From an uncultured Paracoccaceae bacterium (GTDB taxonomy: Bacteria; Pseudomonadota; Alphaproteobacteria; Rhodobacterales; Rhodobacteraceae), in NCBI GenBank assembly GCA_951812305.1, contig CATOSB010000004.1, forward strand, positions 930,001 to 994,000: a stretch of DNA of 64,000 bases. Direction: 5' to 3'. Shown piece after piece: positions 47,119 through 55,653 of this stretch. The position numbers were made by a program, and so were the translations under genes. The notes under the pieces were generated by a model, which saw nothing but the letters and a program-made list of their open reading frames with translations, searched no databases and had not been told where the DNA came from. Positions within the stretch are counted from its first letter, which is position 1. Each line of letters begins with the position of its first letter.

Positions 47119-48293
47119 TCAAACGTCTTTCTGGGGTCAAACGCGTCGCGGATGCCTTCAAAGATGAAAATCAACAGCGACAGCATGACGGCAAAAGTGA
47201 TGAAGGCGGTGAAGCCGAGCCACGGCGCCTGCAGGTTCTGTTTCGCCTGCAATGTCATCTCGCCCAGCGACGGCGCCGAGGACGGCAGGCCATAGCCAAG
47301 GAAATCGAGCCCCGCCAGCGACCCGATTGTGCCGGTGATGATGAAGGGCAGCATGGTCAGCGTCGCGACCATCGCATTGGGCAGCATGTGGCGGAACATG
47401 ATGGTCCAGTTCGACACACCCAGCGCCTTGGCGGCGCGGATGTATTCGAAATTGCGCGCACGCAGGAATTCGGCGCGCACCACACCGACAAGCGATGTCC
47501 AGCCGAAGATGACCATCAGGAAGATTAAGAGGCTAAGACTTCGCCCGAATATCGCGAACATGATGATGATGACGTAAAGCGACGGTGTCGCGCCCCAGAT
47601 TTCGATCACCCGCTGGAAGATCAGGTCAGTCCAGCCGCCGAAATAGCCCTGAACAGCCCCGGCGATGATTCCAAGAAGGGAGGTCAAAGCGGTCACAACG
47701 ATTGTGAAGAAGATCGACAGGCGAAAGCCATAGATCACGCGGGCCAGCACATCGCGTGACGTGTCATCGGTGCCAAGCCAGTTCTGCGCGCTCGGGGGGC
47801 CGGGGGCCACGCCGCCCGTGTCGGCAATCGAGTCGAAGCGATAGGGGATCGGCGGCCACAGAAGCCAGCCCTTTTCGATGGACTCGCCATTCACAAACCC
47901 GGTTTCAGCCGCCTCGATAATGCCGTCGGGGTCATCAAAGCAATCTTCGAGACCGCCAGAGATGATCAGACATTTGACCTCCGCGTCGCCATAGACCGCC
48001 TCTGTCTGGAAATCGCCGCCAAATTCCGTTTCGGGATAGAAACTGAAAATCGGCATGTAATAGCCGCCACGATATTGCACGAGGATCGGCTTGTCATTGG
48101 CCAGAAACTCCGCGAACAGCGACAGGCCAAAGAGAATGGCGAATATCCACAGCGACCACAACGCGCGGCGGTTGCGGGTGAAATTGCGCCAACGACGCTG
48201 GTTCAGCGGCGACAGCGTGAACCAGCCTTTTGGGGGTTCCGGAATGGCGGGGGCTTTGGTGCCCGCGGTGGTGTCGGGTTCGGTCAGTGGCAT
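47115..48293 (-). CDS. yejE: Peptide ABC transporter permease YejE
   Basis: 392 residues. A cytoplasmic N-terminus (TLSPLNQRRWRNFTRNRRALWSLW) precedes membrane segment 1, then a large periplasmic loop with VDAED-type acidic stretches, then the permease core: ARVIYGFRLSIFFTIVVTALTSLLG, the EAA loop EFLRARNFEYIRAAKALGVSNWTIMFRHMLPN, and late segments FAVMLSLLIFIFEGIRDAFDPR. It belongs to the DppC/OppC branch. Adjoins yejB with no gap and overlaps yejF by four bases. Confidence 0.93.
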   Translation of the reverse strand: MPLTEPDTTAGTKAPAIPEPPKGWFTLSPLNQRRWRNFTRNRRALWSLWIFAILFGLSLFAEFLANDKPILVQYRGGYYMPIFSFYPETEFGGDFQTEAVYGDAEVKCLIISGGLEDCFDDPDGIIEAAETGFVNGESIEKGWLLWPPIPYRFDSIADTGGVAPGPPSAQNWLGTDDTSRDVLARVIYGFRLSIFFTIVVTALTSLLGIIAGAVQGYFGGWTDLIFQRVIEIWGATPSLYVIIIMFAIFGRSLSLLIFLMVIFGWTSLVGVVRAEFLRARNFEYIRAAKALGVSNWTIMFRHMLPNAMVATLTMLPFIITGTIGSLAGLDFLGYGLPSSAPSLGEMTLQAKQNLQAPWLGFTAFITFAVMLSLLIFIFEGIRDAFDPRKTFE

Positions 48294-49445
48294 CTAACCC
48301 TCCCGCGTTTCAAAATCGATGCGCGGGTCGACAAAGACATACATCAGGTCAGAAAGGATGCCGACGACAAGGCCGATGAGGCCAAAGAAGAACAGCGTTC
48401 CGAAGATCACCTGAAAATCACGCGCGACTGCGGCCTCGAAGCCGAGCCGCCCAAGGCCGTCGAGCGAAAATATCGTCTCGATAATCAGCGAACCACCGAA
48501 GAAGATGCCGATGAACAGCGCCGGGAAACCGGAAATCACGATCAGCATCGCGTTGCGGAAGACATGGCCATAAAGCACACGGCGTTCCGTCAGCCCCTTT
48601 GCTTTGGCGGTGGTGACATATTGCATCTTGATCTGGTCGAGGAAGGAATTCTTCGTCAGCAGAGTCAGCGATGCGAACCCGGCGATGGAATAGGCGATGA
48701 TTGGCAGCGTGATGTGCCAGAAATAATCCAGCGCCTTGCCGATCATCGACAGCTCTTCCCAGTTGTCGGACGTCAACCCTCGGAGCGGGAAAATCTTCCA
48801 GAATGACCCGCCCGCAAACAAGACGAGCAACAGGATCGCGAACAAAAAGCCGGGGATCGCATAGCCGACGATGATGGCAGAAGAGGTCCATGTATCAAAC
48901 GGCGTCCCGTCTTTCACCGCCTTGCGCACACCCAACGGGATCGAGATCAGGTAAATCAAAAGGACAGACCAAAGGCCGAGGGACAATGACACAGGCAGTT
49001 TTTCCAACACCAATTCCAGCACGCCGATGGATCGGAAGTGGCTTTCGCCGAAATCGAACTGGATATAGCGCCACATCATCAACAGAAAGCGTTCCAGCGC
49101 CGGGATACGCACCGCTTCGCATTCTTCGTGCTTCAGGTCCGGTTCGCCCTCAAAACCCGGTGAACACACAACGCGGCTGAAATTGAACTGCACTTCCAGA
49201 TCGGCCAGCAACTCTGGCGGCAACCCGCGCCCGCCGATATAATCGGTTTCCTCTTCGAAGGAGGAGCTTGCCTCCTCCCCACCACCGGTGATCTGCTGAA
49301 ACACATCGCCTTCGCCTTCCAACTGGGCAATGACTTGTTCAATCGGCCCGCCGGGCACGAACTGAACCAGTGTGAAGTTGATGACCATGATCCCCAGAAG
49401 CGTGGGGATCACCAGCATCAGCCGTCGGAGGATATAGGCGCCCAT
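48294..49445 (-). CDS. yejB: Peptide ABC transporter permease YejB
   Basis: 383 residues, OppB/DppB branch. Starts MGAYILRRLMLVIPTLLGIMVINF, the usual first helix and PGG motif (VQFVPGGPIEQV), then a periplasmic insert, and the permease core ending with TAKAKGLTERRVLYGHVFRNAMLIV (EAA loop) and FEAAVARDFQVIFGTLFFFGLIG. It starts ten bases after the yejA stop. Confidence 0.93.
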   Translation of the reverse strand: MGAYILRRLMLVIPTLLGIMVINFTLVQFVPGGPIEQVIAQLEGEGDVFQQITGGGEEASSSFEEETDYIGGRGLPPELLADLEVQFNFSRVVCSPGFEGEPDLKHEECEAVRIPALERFLLMMWRYIQFDFGESHFRSIGVLELVLEKLPVSLSLGLWSVLLIYLISIPLGVRKAVKDGTPFDTWTSSAIIVGYAIPGFLFAILLLVLFAGGSFWKIFPLRGLTSDNWEELSMIGKALDYFWHITLPIIAYSIAGFASLTLLTKNSFLDQIKMQYVTTAKAKGLTERRVLYGHVFRNAMLIVISGFPALFIGIFFGGSLIIETIFSLDGLGRLGFEAAVARDFQVIFGTLFFFGLIGLVVGILSDLMYVFVDPRIDFETREG

Positions 49446-49455
49446 TTCGCTGGCC

Positions 49456-51360
49456 CTAAAGCGCGCCAGCCGCTTTCAATGCGTCGAGCTTTTCCTGATT
49501 GGCCCACCAGAAATCCAGAAACCCGAGCGAGTAGCGCGGCAGCGGATCGGGGTATTCGTAAAAGTCGTAATAGCTGACCCAGTGGTTGGGGTTGTACCAT
49601 TGCGGGATGCGCAAACGTTCCCAGCGCAACACACGGTCCAGCGCCTTCACGGCATTGGTCATCTCATCTTTTGTTTCGGCATTCACGACGGTTTCGATCA
49701 GAACGTCGATGGGCTCGCTGCCAACGCCGGAAGGATTGAAGACAGACGCGTCCTTGGATTCCTGACCGTAATACTGGCGCAGGCCGGATCCGGGCTCATA
49801 CCCCATCGGGAAGTGATCGGTTATGATATCGAAATCGTAATCCCGCTCGCGCTGTGTTGATTCCGCGTTGTCGACCCGGTTCAGCGAGGCGTTGACGCCA
49901 ATCGAGCGCAGATTTTCCACGTAAGGATTGATGATGCGGTCAAACAGGGCGCTGGAATTCAGGTATTCCACATCCAGCGTTTTGCCGTCCTTGCGCAGCA
50001 TCCCATCGTCACCGGCAACAAATCCTGCATCCTGCAACAGCCGCAGCGCCCTGCGCGCCTTGCGGCGGTCGCGTGCCTCTGCCTCGTTAGACGGCGTCAG
50101 CGTATAGGCAGGTTCGGTAAAAACTTCCGGCTGCAACTGGTCGCGCAACGGTTCAAGGATCGCCAGTTCCGCGTCGCTCGGCAAACCTTCGGCCGCCAGA
50201 TCAGACCCGGTCCAGAAGCTTGTGCCTTGCGCATAAAGCCCAAAGAACAGCGTCTTGTTGGTCCATTCAAAGTTGAACATCAGCGCGAGCGCCTCGCGGA
50301 CGCGCACGTCCTGAAACTTCTCGCGCCGCATGTTCATGACAATGGCCTGACCGGATGTGATCGTGTCATCGGGCAATTCCGCTTTGACGATATGGCCCGC
50401 ATCCAGTCCGGGAAAGTCATAGGCCGTGGCCCAGTTCTTTGAGGAACTTTCCTGACGGAACGTATACTCACCCGCCTTGAACCCTTCAAAAGCCGCGATG
50501 GCATCGCCGAAATATTCAATCCGGATCGAGTCGAAATTGTTGCGCCCCTGGGTGATGGGCAGGTCCTTGCCCCAATAGTCCGTGTTGCGGGTGTAGATCA
50601 CCCGATTGCCGACATCGATTTCGCCCAGCGTATAGGCAGCCGAGCCCAGCAGAGGTTCCAGCCTGCTGTCTTCAAAGGCCAGTCCGCTGGCATCGTGGCT
50701 GGCACGGCTGAATACCGGCAAGCCACCGGCGGATTCGATACGACCGCGCAGCGGTGCGGTTTCGGTGAATGTGTATTTTATGCGTTTGTCATCCAGCACC
50801 TCGGCACTGGCCAGCGTTTTTCCGATGGAGGCGCGAAAGCTGGGCAAGCCTTCGTCACGCAGAATTTCATAGCTGAACAGTGCGTCATCGGCGGTCAGGT
50901 CCGAGCCGTCGGAAAATTTTGCCTCATCTCGGATCTTAAAGATCACCCACGCTTTGTCTTCGGGGTATTCGATGTATTCGCAGAGCAGGCAATATGACGA
51001 GCCTATCTCATCCGCCGTACCTTCCAGCATCGATTCAAAGAATACGCTGGCAAGAACGGCGGAACGCCCTTTGCGCGTATAGGGATGCATTGAGTCAAAT
51101 GAACCCGATGACCATGCAAACGAGATTTCGCCGCCCTTGGGGGCGTTTGGGTTCACATAGTCGAGATGTTTGAAATCAGCCGGATATTTCAATTCTCCAA
51201 AAGTTGAGACGCCATGTGTGCGGATGGTTTCGGCCTTGGCCGCAACCACCATCGCGGCGAGCGCCAGAACGCCAAGGGAAAGGGACCAGAGCAATCTTTG
51301 CAGGAACGCGACCTGCCGGGAAAGGGTGGCTGCGCGCGCGTTTGTTTTGCGTTGCGTCAT
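49456..51360 (-). CDS. yejA: Peptide ABC transporter substrate-binding protein YejA
   Basis: 634 residues with a long signal peptide (twin of Lys/Arg at the start, hydrophobic LLWSLSLGVLALAAMVVAAKA, cleavage before ETIRTHG). The SBP_bac_5 body includes FGELKYPADFKHLDYVNPNAPKGGEI, near the N-terminus of YejA-type proteins, ESMLEGTADE, AKFSDGSDLTADDALFSYEIL and the C-terminal RIPQWYNPNHWVSYYDFYEYP. First gene of yejABEF; the promoter should lie in the 150 bases upstream (51361-51507), which are AT-rich. Confidence 0.93.
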   Translation of the reverse strand: MTQRKTNARAATLSRQVAFLQRLLWSLSLGVLALAAMVVAAKAETIRTHGVSTFGELKYPADFKHLDYVNPNAPKGGEISFAWSSGSFDSMHPYTRKGRSAVLASVFFESMLEGTADEIGSSYCLLCEYIEYPEDKAWVIFKIRDEAKFSDGSDLTADDALFSYEILRDEGLPSFRASIGKTLASAEVLDDKRIKYTFTETAPLRGRIESAGGLPVFSRASHDASGLAFEDSRLEPLLGSAAYTLGEIDVGNRVIYTRNTDYWGKDLPITQGRNNFDSIRIEYFGDAIAAFEGFKAGEYTFRQESSSKNWATAYDFPGLDAGHIVKAELPDDTITSGQAIVMNMRREKFQDVRVREALALMFNFEWTNKTLFFGLYAQGTSFWTGSDLAAEGLPSDAELAILEPLRDQLQPEVFTEPAYTLTPSNEAEARDRRKARRALRLLQDAGFVAGDDGMLRKDGKTLDVEYLNSSALFDRIINPYVENLRSIGVNASLNRVDNAESTQRERDYDFDIITDHFPMGYEPGSGLRQYYGQESKDASVFNPSGVGSEPIDVLIETVVNAETKDEMTNAVKALDRVLRWERLRIPQWYNPNHWVSYYDFYEYPDPLPRYSLGFLDFWWANQEKLDALKAAGAL

Positions 51361-51507
51361 GTTATTTCCTCCGCTCTTCGGCCCATGTTAACCAAATCGT
51401 CCGACCGTTGCCTGAAATACTGGTTAATTTTGCCTTGTGATGAAAGAATATGTTCCCTGTTACCAGAGCATTCTCACAATTTCACAGGGCTTTGAGACTT
51501 TGTTAAC

Positions 51508-51533
51508 AAAAAGGCCGCCCAAAGCGGGCGGCC
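51508..51533 (-). terminator. Intrinsic terminator of the cytochrome c gene
   Basis: Read on the minus strand, GGCCGCCC and GGGCGGCC pair with a short loop (GCTTT) and TTTTT follows, 26 bases after the cytochrome stop. Confidence 0.85.
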
Positions 51534-51558
51534 AATCGTACGCATTGTTAGCGAATTC

Positions 51559-52095
51559 TTAACCGTCGAGCGAATCGAGCCACTTGATCAGGTTCGCGCG
51601 GTCTTCGGGGTCTTTCATGCCCTTAAAGGACATCTTGGTGCCCGGGGCGTAACCCTTGGGGTTTTCCAGAAACGCGTCCAGCTCTTCAGGCCCCCAGGAT
51701 TGAACGACTTTCACCAGATTGCCCGAGTAATTGAACCCGTCAACAACGCCAACTGCGCGCCCGACAATGCCAAACAGGTGCGGGCCGGTGCCGTTTTTGC
51801 CGTCTTCGATCTTGTGGCAGGACCGGCAGGCCTTGAATTCGCCCTCGCCCTTGCCGGCATCGGCAACTGCGTAGAGGTCGGCAAATGGCACTGCATCCTC
51901 TTCCTCGTCCCCGTGGCTGTCAGATGCGCCGGTGTCGATGGTGTAAGCCTGCAAAGCCGCGTGGTCTTCGCCATGTCCGCCACCCGCAGGGCCAACATGG
52001 TAAATCGTTTCCGCGGCCCATTTGCCCAGCAAAAAGACCAGGAACATGCCGCAAACGCCGCCTACGATCTTGGTCATTGTCATTGTGTCGAACAT
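51559..52095 (-). CDS. Membrane-anchored cytochrome c
   Basis: 178 residues. An uncleaved N-terminal membrane segment (IVGGVCGMFLVFLLGKWAAETIY, ~10-32), a His/Asp/Glu-rich linker and a c-type heme domain: heme site CRSCH near residue 92, distal region GTKMSFKGMKDPEDRANLIKWL with the axial Met. This matches the cytochrome c-552/c-y type that passes electrons from the bc1 complex to terminal oxidases in the periplasm of alphaproteobacteria. It is divergent from pheA with ~108 bases between starts, so promoters for both lie there. Confidence 0.9.
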   Translation of the reverse strand: MFDTMTMTKIVGGVCGMFLVFLLGKWAAETIYHVGPAGGGHGEDHAALQAYTIDTGASDSHGDEEEDAVPFADLYAVADAGKGEGEFKACRSCHKIEDGKNGTGPHLFGIVGRAVGVVDGFNYSGNLVKVVQSWGPEELDAFLENPKGYAPGTKMSFKGMKDPEDRANLIKWLDSLDG

Positions 52096-52203
52096 GTCGC
52101 GTTTGTCCTTACTCAGAAGTTGGCCGTATCTATCCGCTTCCGCGCGCCCCTTTCAAGGTGTATCAGGCGCGACCAAACGCCCCTTTGGGCAGGGATGGAT
52201 CAG

Positions 52204-53031
52204 ATGGCAAAAATCGCGTTTCAGGGAGAACTTGGCGCCTATAGTCACGAGGCCTGCGTCGCCGCGCACCCCGATCACGACCCCTTGCCGTGTCGCACAT
52301 TTGAAGACGTGATTGCGGCGGTGAATGCGGGCGCGGCGGATCTGGCGATGCTGCCGGTCGAAAATTCGACCTATGGACGCGTGGCCGACATTCACCGGCT
52401 GCTGCCGGAATCGGGTTTGCATATCGTGGAAGAGGAATTTCTGCGGGTGCATATCTCTCTGCTCGGGGTTCAGGGGGCGAATATTGCGGATGTGAAGGAA
52501 GCGTATTCACATCTCGTTTTGCTGCCACAATGTGGAGAATTCCTGAACAAGCACCAGATTATCGGCTGGATCAGCCCTGATAACGCCCGTGCGGCGCGTG
52601 AAGTGGCGGAATGGGCGGATCCCACCAAGGCGGCGCTGGCCAGCACGCTAGCCGCCGATATTTACGGTCTGGATGTGTTGGCCAGACACATCGAGGATCA
52701 CGACCAGAACACGACACGCTTCCTGATCATGGCGCCTGAGCCGGACAATTCCCGGCGCAGCGAGACCATGATCACCACATTCGTGTTCCGCGTAAGGTCT
52801 GTTCCGGCAGCGCTTTATAAGGCGATGGGCGGGTTCGCGACCAATGGCGTGAACATGACCAAGCTTGAAAGCTATATGGTTGACGGTTCCTTCACCGCGA
52901 CACAGTTTTATGCCGATATCGAAGGGCATCCCGATGACCGCTCGGTGCAGCTGGCGTTCGAGGAGCTGGATTATTTCACGAGCTATCTGAAGGTGCTGGG
53001 GACCTATCCGGCGGACCGGCCGCGCGTTTAG
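52204..53031 (+). CDS. pheA: Prephenate dehydratase
   Basis: 275 residues. Converts prephenate to phenylpyruvate in phenylalanine synthesis. The dehydratase domain shows KIAFQGELGAYSHEAC at the start, LPVENSTYGRVADIHRLL near residue 50, and HDQNTTRFLIMAPE (the TRF motif) near 175. A C-terminal ACT domain (VPAALYKAMGGFATNGVNMTKLESYM) should bind phenylalanine as feedback inhibitor. ATG 52204 has GCAGGGA nine bases upstream; an ATG nine bases earlier lies on top of that site, and the frame continuing to 51700 is chance opening across the divergent cytochrome gene. Confidence 0.95.
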   Translation: MAKIAFQGELGAYSHEACVAAHPDHDPLPCRTFEDVIAAVNAGAADLAMLPVENSTYGRVADIHRLLPESGLHIVEEEFLRVHISLLGVQGANIADVKEAYSHLVLLPQCGEFLNKHQIIGWISPDNARAAREVAEWADPTKAALASTLAADIYGLDVLARHIEDHDQNTTRFLIMAPEPDNSRRSETMITTFVFRVRSVPAALYKAMGGFATNGVNMTKLESYMVDGSFTATQFYADIEGHPDDRSVQLAFEELDYFTSYLKVLGTYPADRPRV

Positions 53032-53096
53032 AGCAGTTTTGTTTAGTACGGGAACATCGGGTTTCGTCACCACGCTTGTTTGGGGCATTCCCTCCC

Positions 53097-53165
53097 CGCG
53101 CGGAATCAAGTCCCCTCGGGCCGCCGCGCGATCGCCTGTCCGTCCCCACGGGTTGGCATTCGCGC
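53097..53165. repeat. Palindromic intergenic repeat, copy R3
   Basis: CGCGCGGAATCAAG (53098-53111), then a GGGCCGCCGCGCGATCGCC block and TGTCCGTCCCCACGGGTTGGC, a small hairpin (CCGT/ACGGG region). The core matches R1 closely; I do not see the far second arm that R1 and R2 have, so R3 looks partial. Lies in the ~275-base gap between pheA and gltX. Confidence 0.65.
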
Positions 53166-53306
53166 GTCTTGTCCTTGTGGTCGCGGGCGGTCTGAAATTG
53201 GTAGGTTCGAACATCTTGATCCAATTCTAACACGTTGCCTCCTGCCAAACCCCGGTGGACTTCCGCCAAGCCATATGACATGGGATTGCCGCTCAAGGAG
53301 ACCCCC

Positions 53307-54632
53307 ATGACCACCACCCGCTTTGCCCCCTCGCCCACGGGCTATCTGCATATCGGAAACCTGCGCACGGCACTGTTCAACTTTCTGATCGCACGGGCCG
53401 CGGGCGGGACTTTCATCTTGCGGCTCGACGATACAGACCCGGAGCGTTCAAAATCGGAATATGCCGACGCCATTCAGGAGGACCTGGAATGGCTGGGGCT
53501 GACATGGGACCGGATTGAAAAGCAATCCGACCGGCTGGATCGCTATGCATCCGCCGCGGATCAACTGCGCAACGCGGGGCGGTTTTATGAAGCTTTCGAA
53601 ACGCCCGTTGAACTGGACCTGAAGCGCAAGAAACAGCTGAACATGGGCAAGCCCCCGGTCTATGACCGCGCGGCGCTGGACCTGACTGACGACGCGCGCG
53701 CGGCGCTAAAGGCGGAACGCGGGCAAGGTGTTTGGCGGTTCAAGCTGGACCATGAACGCATCGAATGGGTCGACGGAATCCTCAGCGAGATCTCGATCGA
53801 CGCCGCATCTGTCAGCGACCCGGTGTTGATCCGGCAGGACGGTCAGGTGCTCTACACCTTGGCCTCGGTCGTGGACGACACCGAAATGGGCGTCACGCAT
53901 GTTGTGCGCGGGTCGGACCATGTGACCAACACCGCGACACAGATCCAGATCATTCAGGCGCTTGGCGGTGCCGTGCCGGAATTCGCGCATCATTCGCTGT
54001 TGACCGGCCCGCAAGGCGAAAAACTGTCCAAGCGTTTTGAGTCCTTGTCGCTGCGGGGATTGCGCGAACAAGGCGTCGAACCGATGGCAATCCTCAGCCA
54101 CATGGCGCGGCTTGGGTCTTCGGACCCGGTGGAGTTGCGCAACAAGATGGGCGAGTTGATCGACGGCTTCGACATCTCGCGCTTTGGTGCGGCACCGACG
54201 AAATTCGACGAGGCAGATTTGGCCCCCTTGTCGGCGCGGTATCTCGCCGGTTTACCCTTGGCCGCGGTGGCCGACGACATCGCCGCACTTGGCGTGCCGG
54301 GGGGGCAGGCAGAGGCCTTCTGGCAGGTCGTGCGCGAAAACATCGCTATTCGCGGGGACATGGCGCAATGGTGGGCCTTGTTCCGGGACGGGGCGGCGCC
54401 ATTGGTCGATGACGAAGATCGCGACTTTGTCGCCACAGCGCTCAATTTGCTGGGCGAACCGCCTTACGGTCCCGACACATGGGGCACCTGGACTTCGGAC
54501 GTGAAAGAGGCCACGGCGCGAAAGGGTCGCGGGCTTTTCATGCCGTTGCGCAAAGCCGTAACCGGGCGCGAACGCGGGCCCGAGATGGCAGAAGTGATGC
54601 CGCTTTTGCAGGTCAAGCCGGGAAATCGCTAG
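53307..54632 (+). CDS. gltX: Glutamyl-tRNA synthetase
   Basis: 441 residues from ATG 53307 (MTTTRFAPSPTGYLHIGN), with AAGGAG ten bases upstream. The HIGH-type motif is GYLHIGNLRTALFNF; the KMSKS-type loop is GEKLSKRFESLSL near residue 240. LDDTDPERSKSEYADAIQEDL is the family Rossmann segment. Alphaproteobacteria often have two GltX paralogs, of which one may make Glu-tRNA-Gln for the amidotransferase; a gltX of ~440 residues is the shorter type. A longer upstream frame includes the R3 region and is not supported. Confidence 0.95.
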   Translation: MTTTRFAPSPTGYLHIGNLRTALFNFLIARAAGGTFILRLDDTDPERSKSEYADAIQEDLEWLGLTWDRIEKQSDRLDRYASAADQLRNAGRFYEAFETPVELDLKRKKQLNMGKPPVYDRAALDLTDDARAALKAERGQGVWRFKLDHERIEWVDGILSEISIDAASVSDPVLIRQDGQVLYTLASVVDDTEMGVTHVVRGSDHVTNTATQIQIIQALGGAVPEFAHHSLLTGPQGEKLSKRFESLSLRGLREQGVEPMAILSHMARLGSSDPVELRNKMGELIDGFDISRFGAAPTKFDEADLAPLSARYLAGLPLAAVADDIAALGVPGGQAEAFWQVVRENIAIRGDMAQWWALFRDGAAPLVDDEDRDFVATALNLLGEPPYGPDTWGTWTSDVKEATARKGRGLFMPLRKAVTGRERGPEMAEVMPLLQVKPGNR

Positions 54633-55020
54633 GCCGGGCAACCAGCGCGGGTGCTATCGGATCATCTGAAAGCGGCAAACCTCCACTTTGCGGCACACGC
54701 CGCTCCTTCCGGTTCCCGCGACCACAAACCGTCATACCGGCCCGAGCTTTTCCCGGGCAGCGACCGACCTGGAGGGCGCTTTTGCAGCGTTGTGAAATTC
54801 TTGAACGTCGGAGCATGGACGTGATCACACCGCTTATTCCAGCCGGTCACGGCGCCCTCCAAGCCGACCCCTGGCCTGCGTTTCGCTAAAGAGTTCGTTT
54901 GGCCGGGGCCTCTTGAAAAGAAGCTGACGACCCGACCGGCTATCGCGCAAAACCGCCGATAGTCCAATTCCAGCCAGTAACGAACTGTCGCCAGCAACAC
55001 ACCGGCAACCGGTTCCTTCC
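54633..55020. other. 388-base gap after gltX
   Basis: No convincing gene or known repeat. ORFs of ~110-135 codons on both strands here lack ribosome-binding sites and family similarity. Confidence 0.5.
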
Positions 55021-55562
55021 CTACCCCGCGACCATCGCACAGCTTTCTTCACCCAGTTCAATCTGCGCCCAACCCATGGCTGCGGTGATCCCGTTCAGCA
55101 TGACTTCTACAAACGTCCAGTCGCCCACATCCTCAAACTGAAACAGCATCGTGTCGCCCTTGCGGATCGCGCCGGTAACGTCACTGGCCGTGTCCCGACC
55201 CTTGTGCAGCGTCACGCGCTCGCCAAGCCAGCCGATACAGGAACTTTCATAAAGCGTGGGAAATGGGTGATCGACCAGCGCCTTGCGCGCCTCGGGCATG
55301 ATGACCGGCATGATCGTGCGGCTGGTGTCTACCTTGCAGCCTTCTTCAGCCTCGGCGGCGCGCAGGCGCGCGATAAATGCCCGATCTTTATCCAAAACCG
55401 TGACCCCGCCGGAATCGCAGCTTTCGTTGCCGAACACGGCCTTGCCCAAAGGCGAGCTAAAACAATGGCCGCCATTGTGGAAAATCAGGTTTCGCGTGAA
55501 CCAGAGTTCATCGCAGTATTCCAGCGCGAGACTGCGGGACGGGACCAATAGTAAGAATAGAA
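55021..55562 (-). pseudogene. DUF4453-type secreted protein, 5' end replaced by an IS66 fragment
   Basis: About 180 native residues remain. Right after the IS edge the protein reads LFLLLVPSRSLALEYCDELWFTRN, so the break is inside the hydrophobic core of a signal peptide. The DUF4453 hallmark WFTRNLIFHNGGHCFSSPLGKAVFGNESC (tryptophan, paired cysteines) follows, then an SH3-like half with GERVTLHKGRD and DWTFVEVMLNG. Function unknown; such proteins are secreted. A GTG at 55584 inside the IS end gives MGGAWELLLFLLLV in frame, which might act as a start with a hydrophobic but uncharged leader. The original start codon is not found on the other side of the IS, so some DNA was lost. Confidence 0.75.
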
Positions 55563-55653
55563 GTAACTCCCAAGCACCCCCCACGTTTGAGTGTTATTGT
55601 CAGTTTTATGGTGAGTCGAATTTGCCATTTTGCGCGTGTTTTTTTCTTTCTTG
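55563..55653 (+). repeat. 91-bp inverted fragment of an IS66 right end
   Basis: GTAACTCCCAAGCACCCCCC and the following bases are the reverse complement of the last ~91 bases of the IS66 copies, up to the A-rich run (seven T here against eight or nine A in the intact copies). IS66-C starts at the next base. It is the remains of a second IS66 in the opposite orientation or an aborted transposition product. Confidence 0.9.

Noticed and set aside
51700..52203. An upstream extension of pheA over the divergent cytochrome gene
   Set aside because: The prephenate dehydratase family starts at KIAFQGELGAYS; the extension overlaps the cytochrome c gene on the other strand.
53235..53306. A longer N-terminus for gltX
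   Set aside because: The AAGGAG site and the family start MTTTRFAPSPTG fix the start at 53307.
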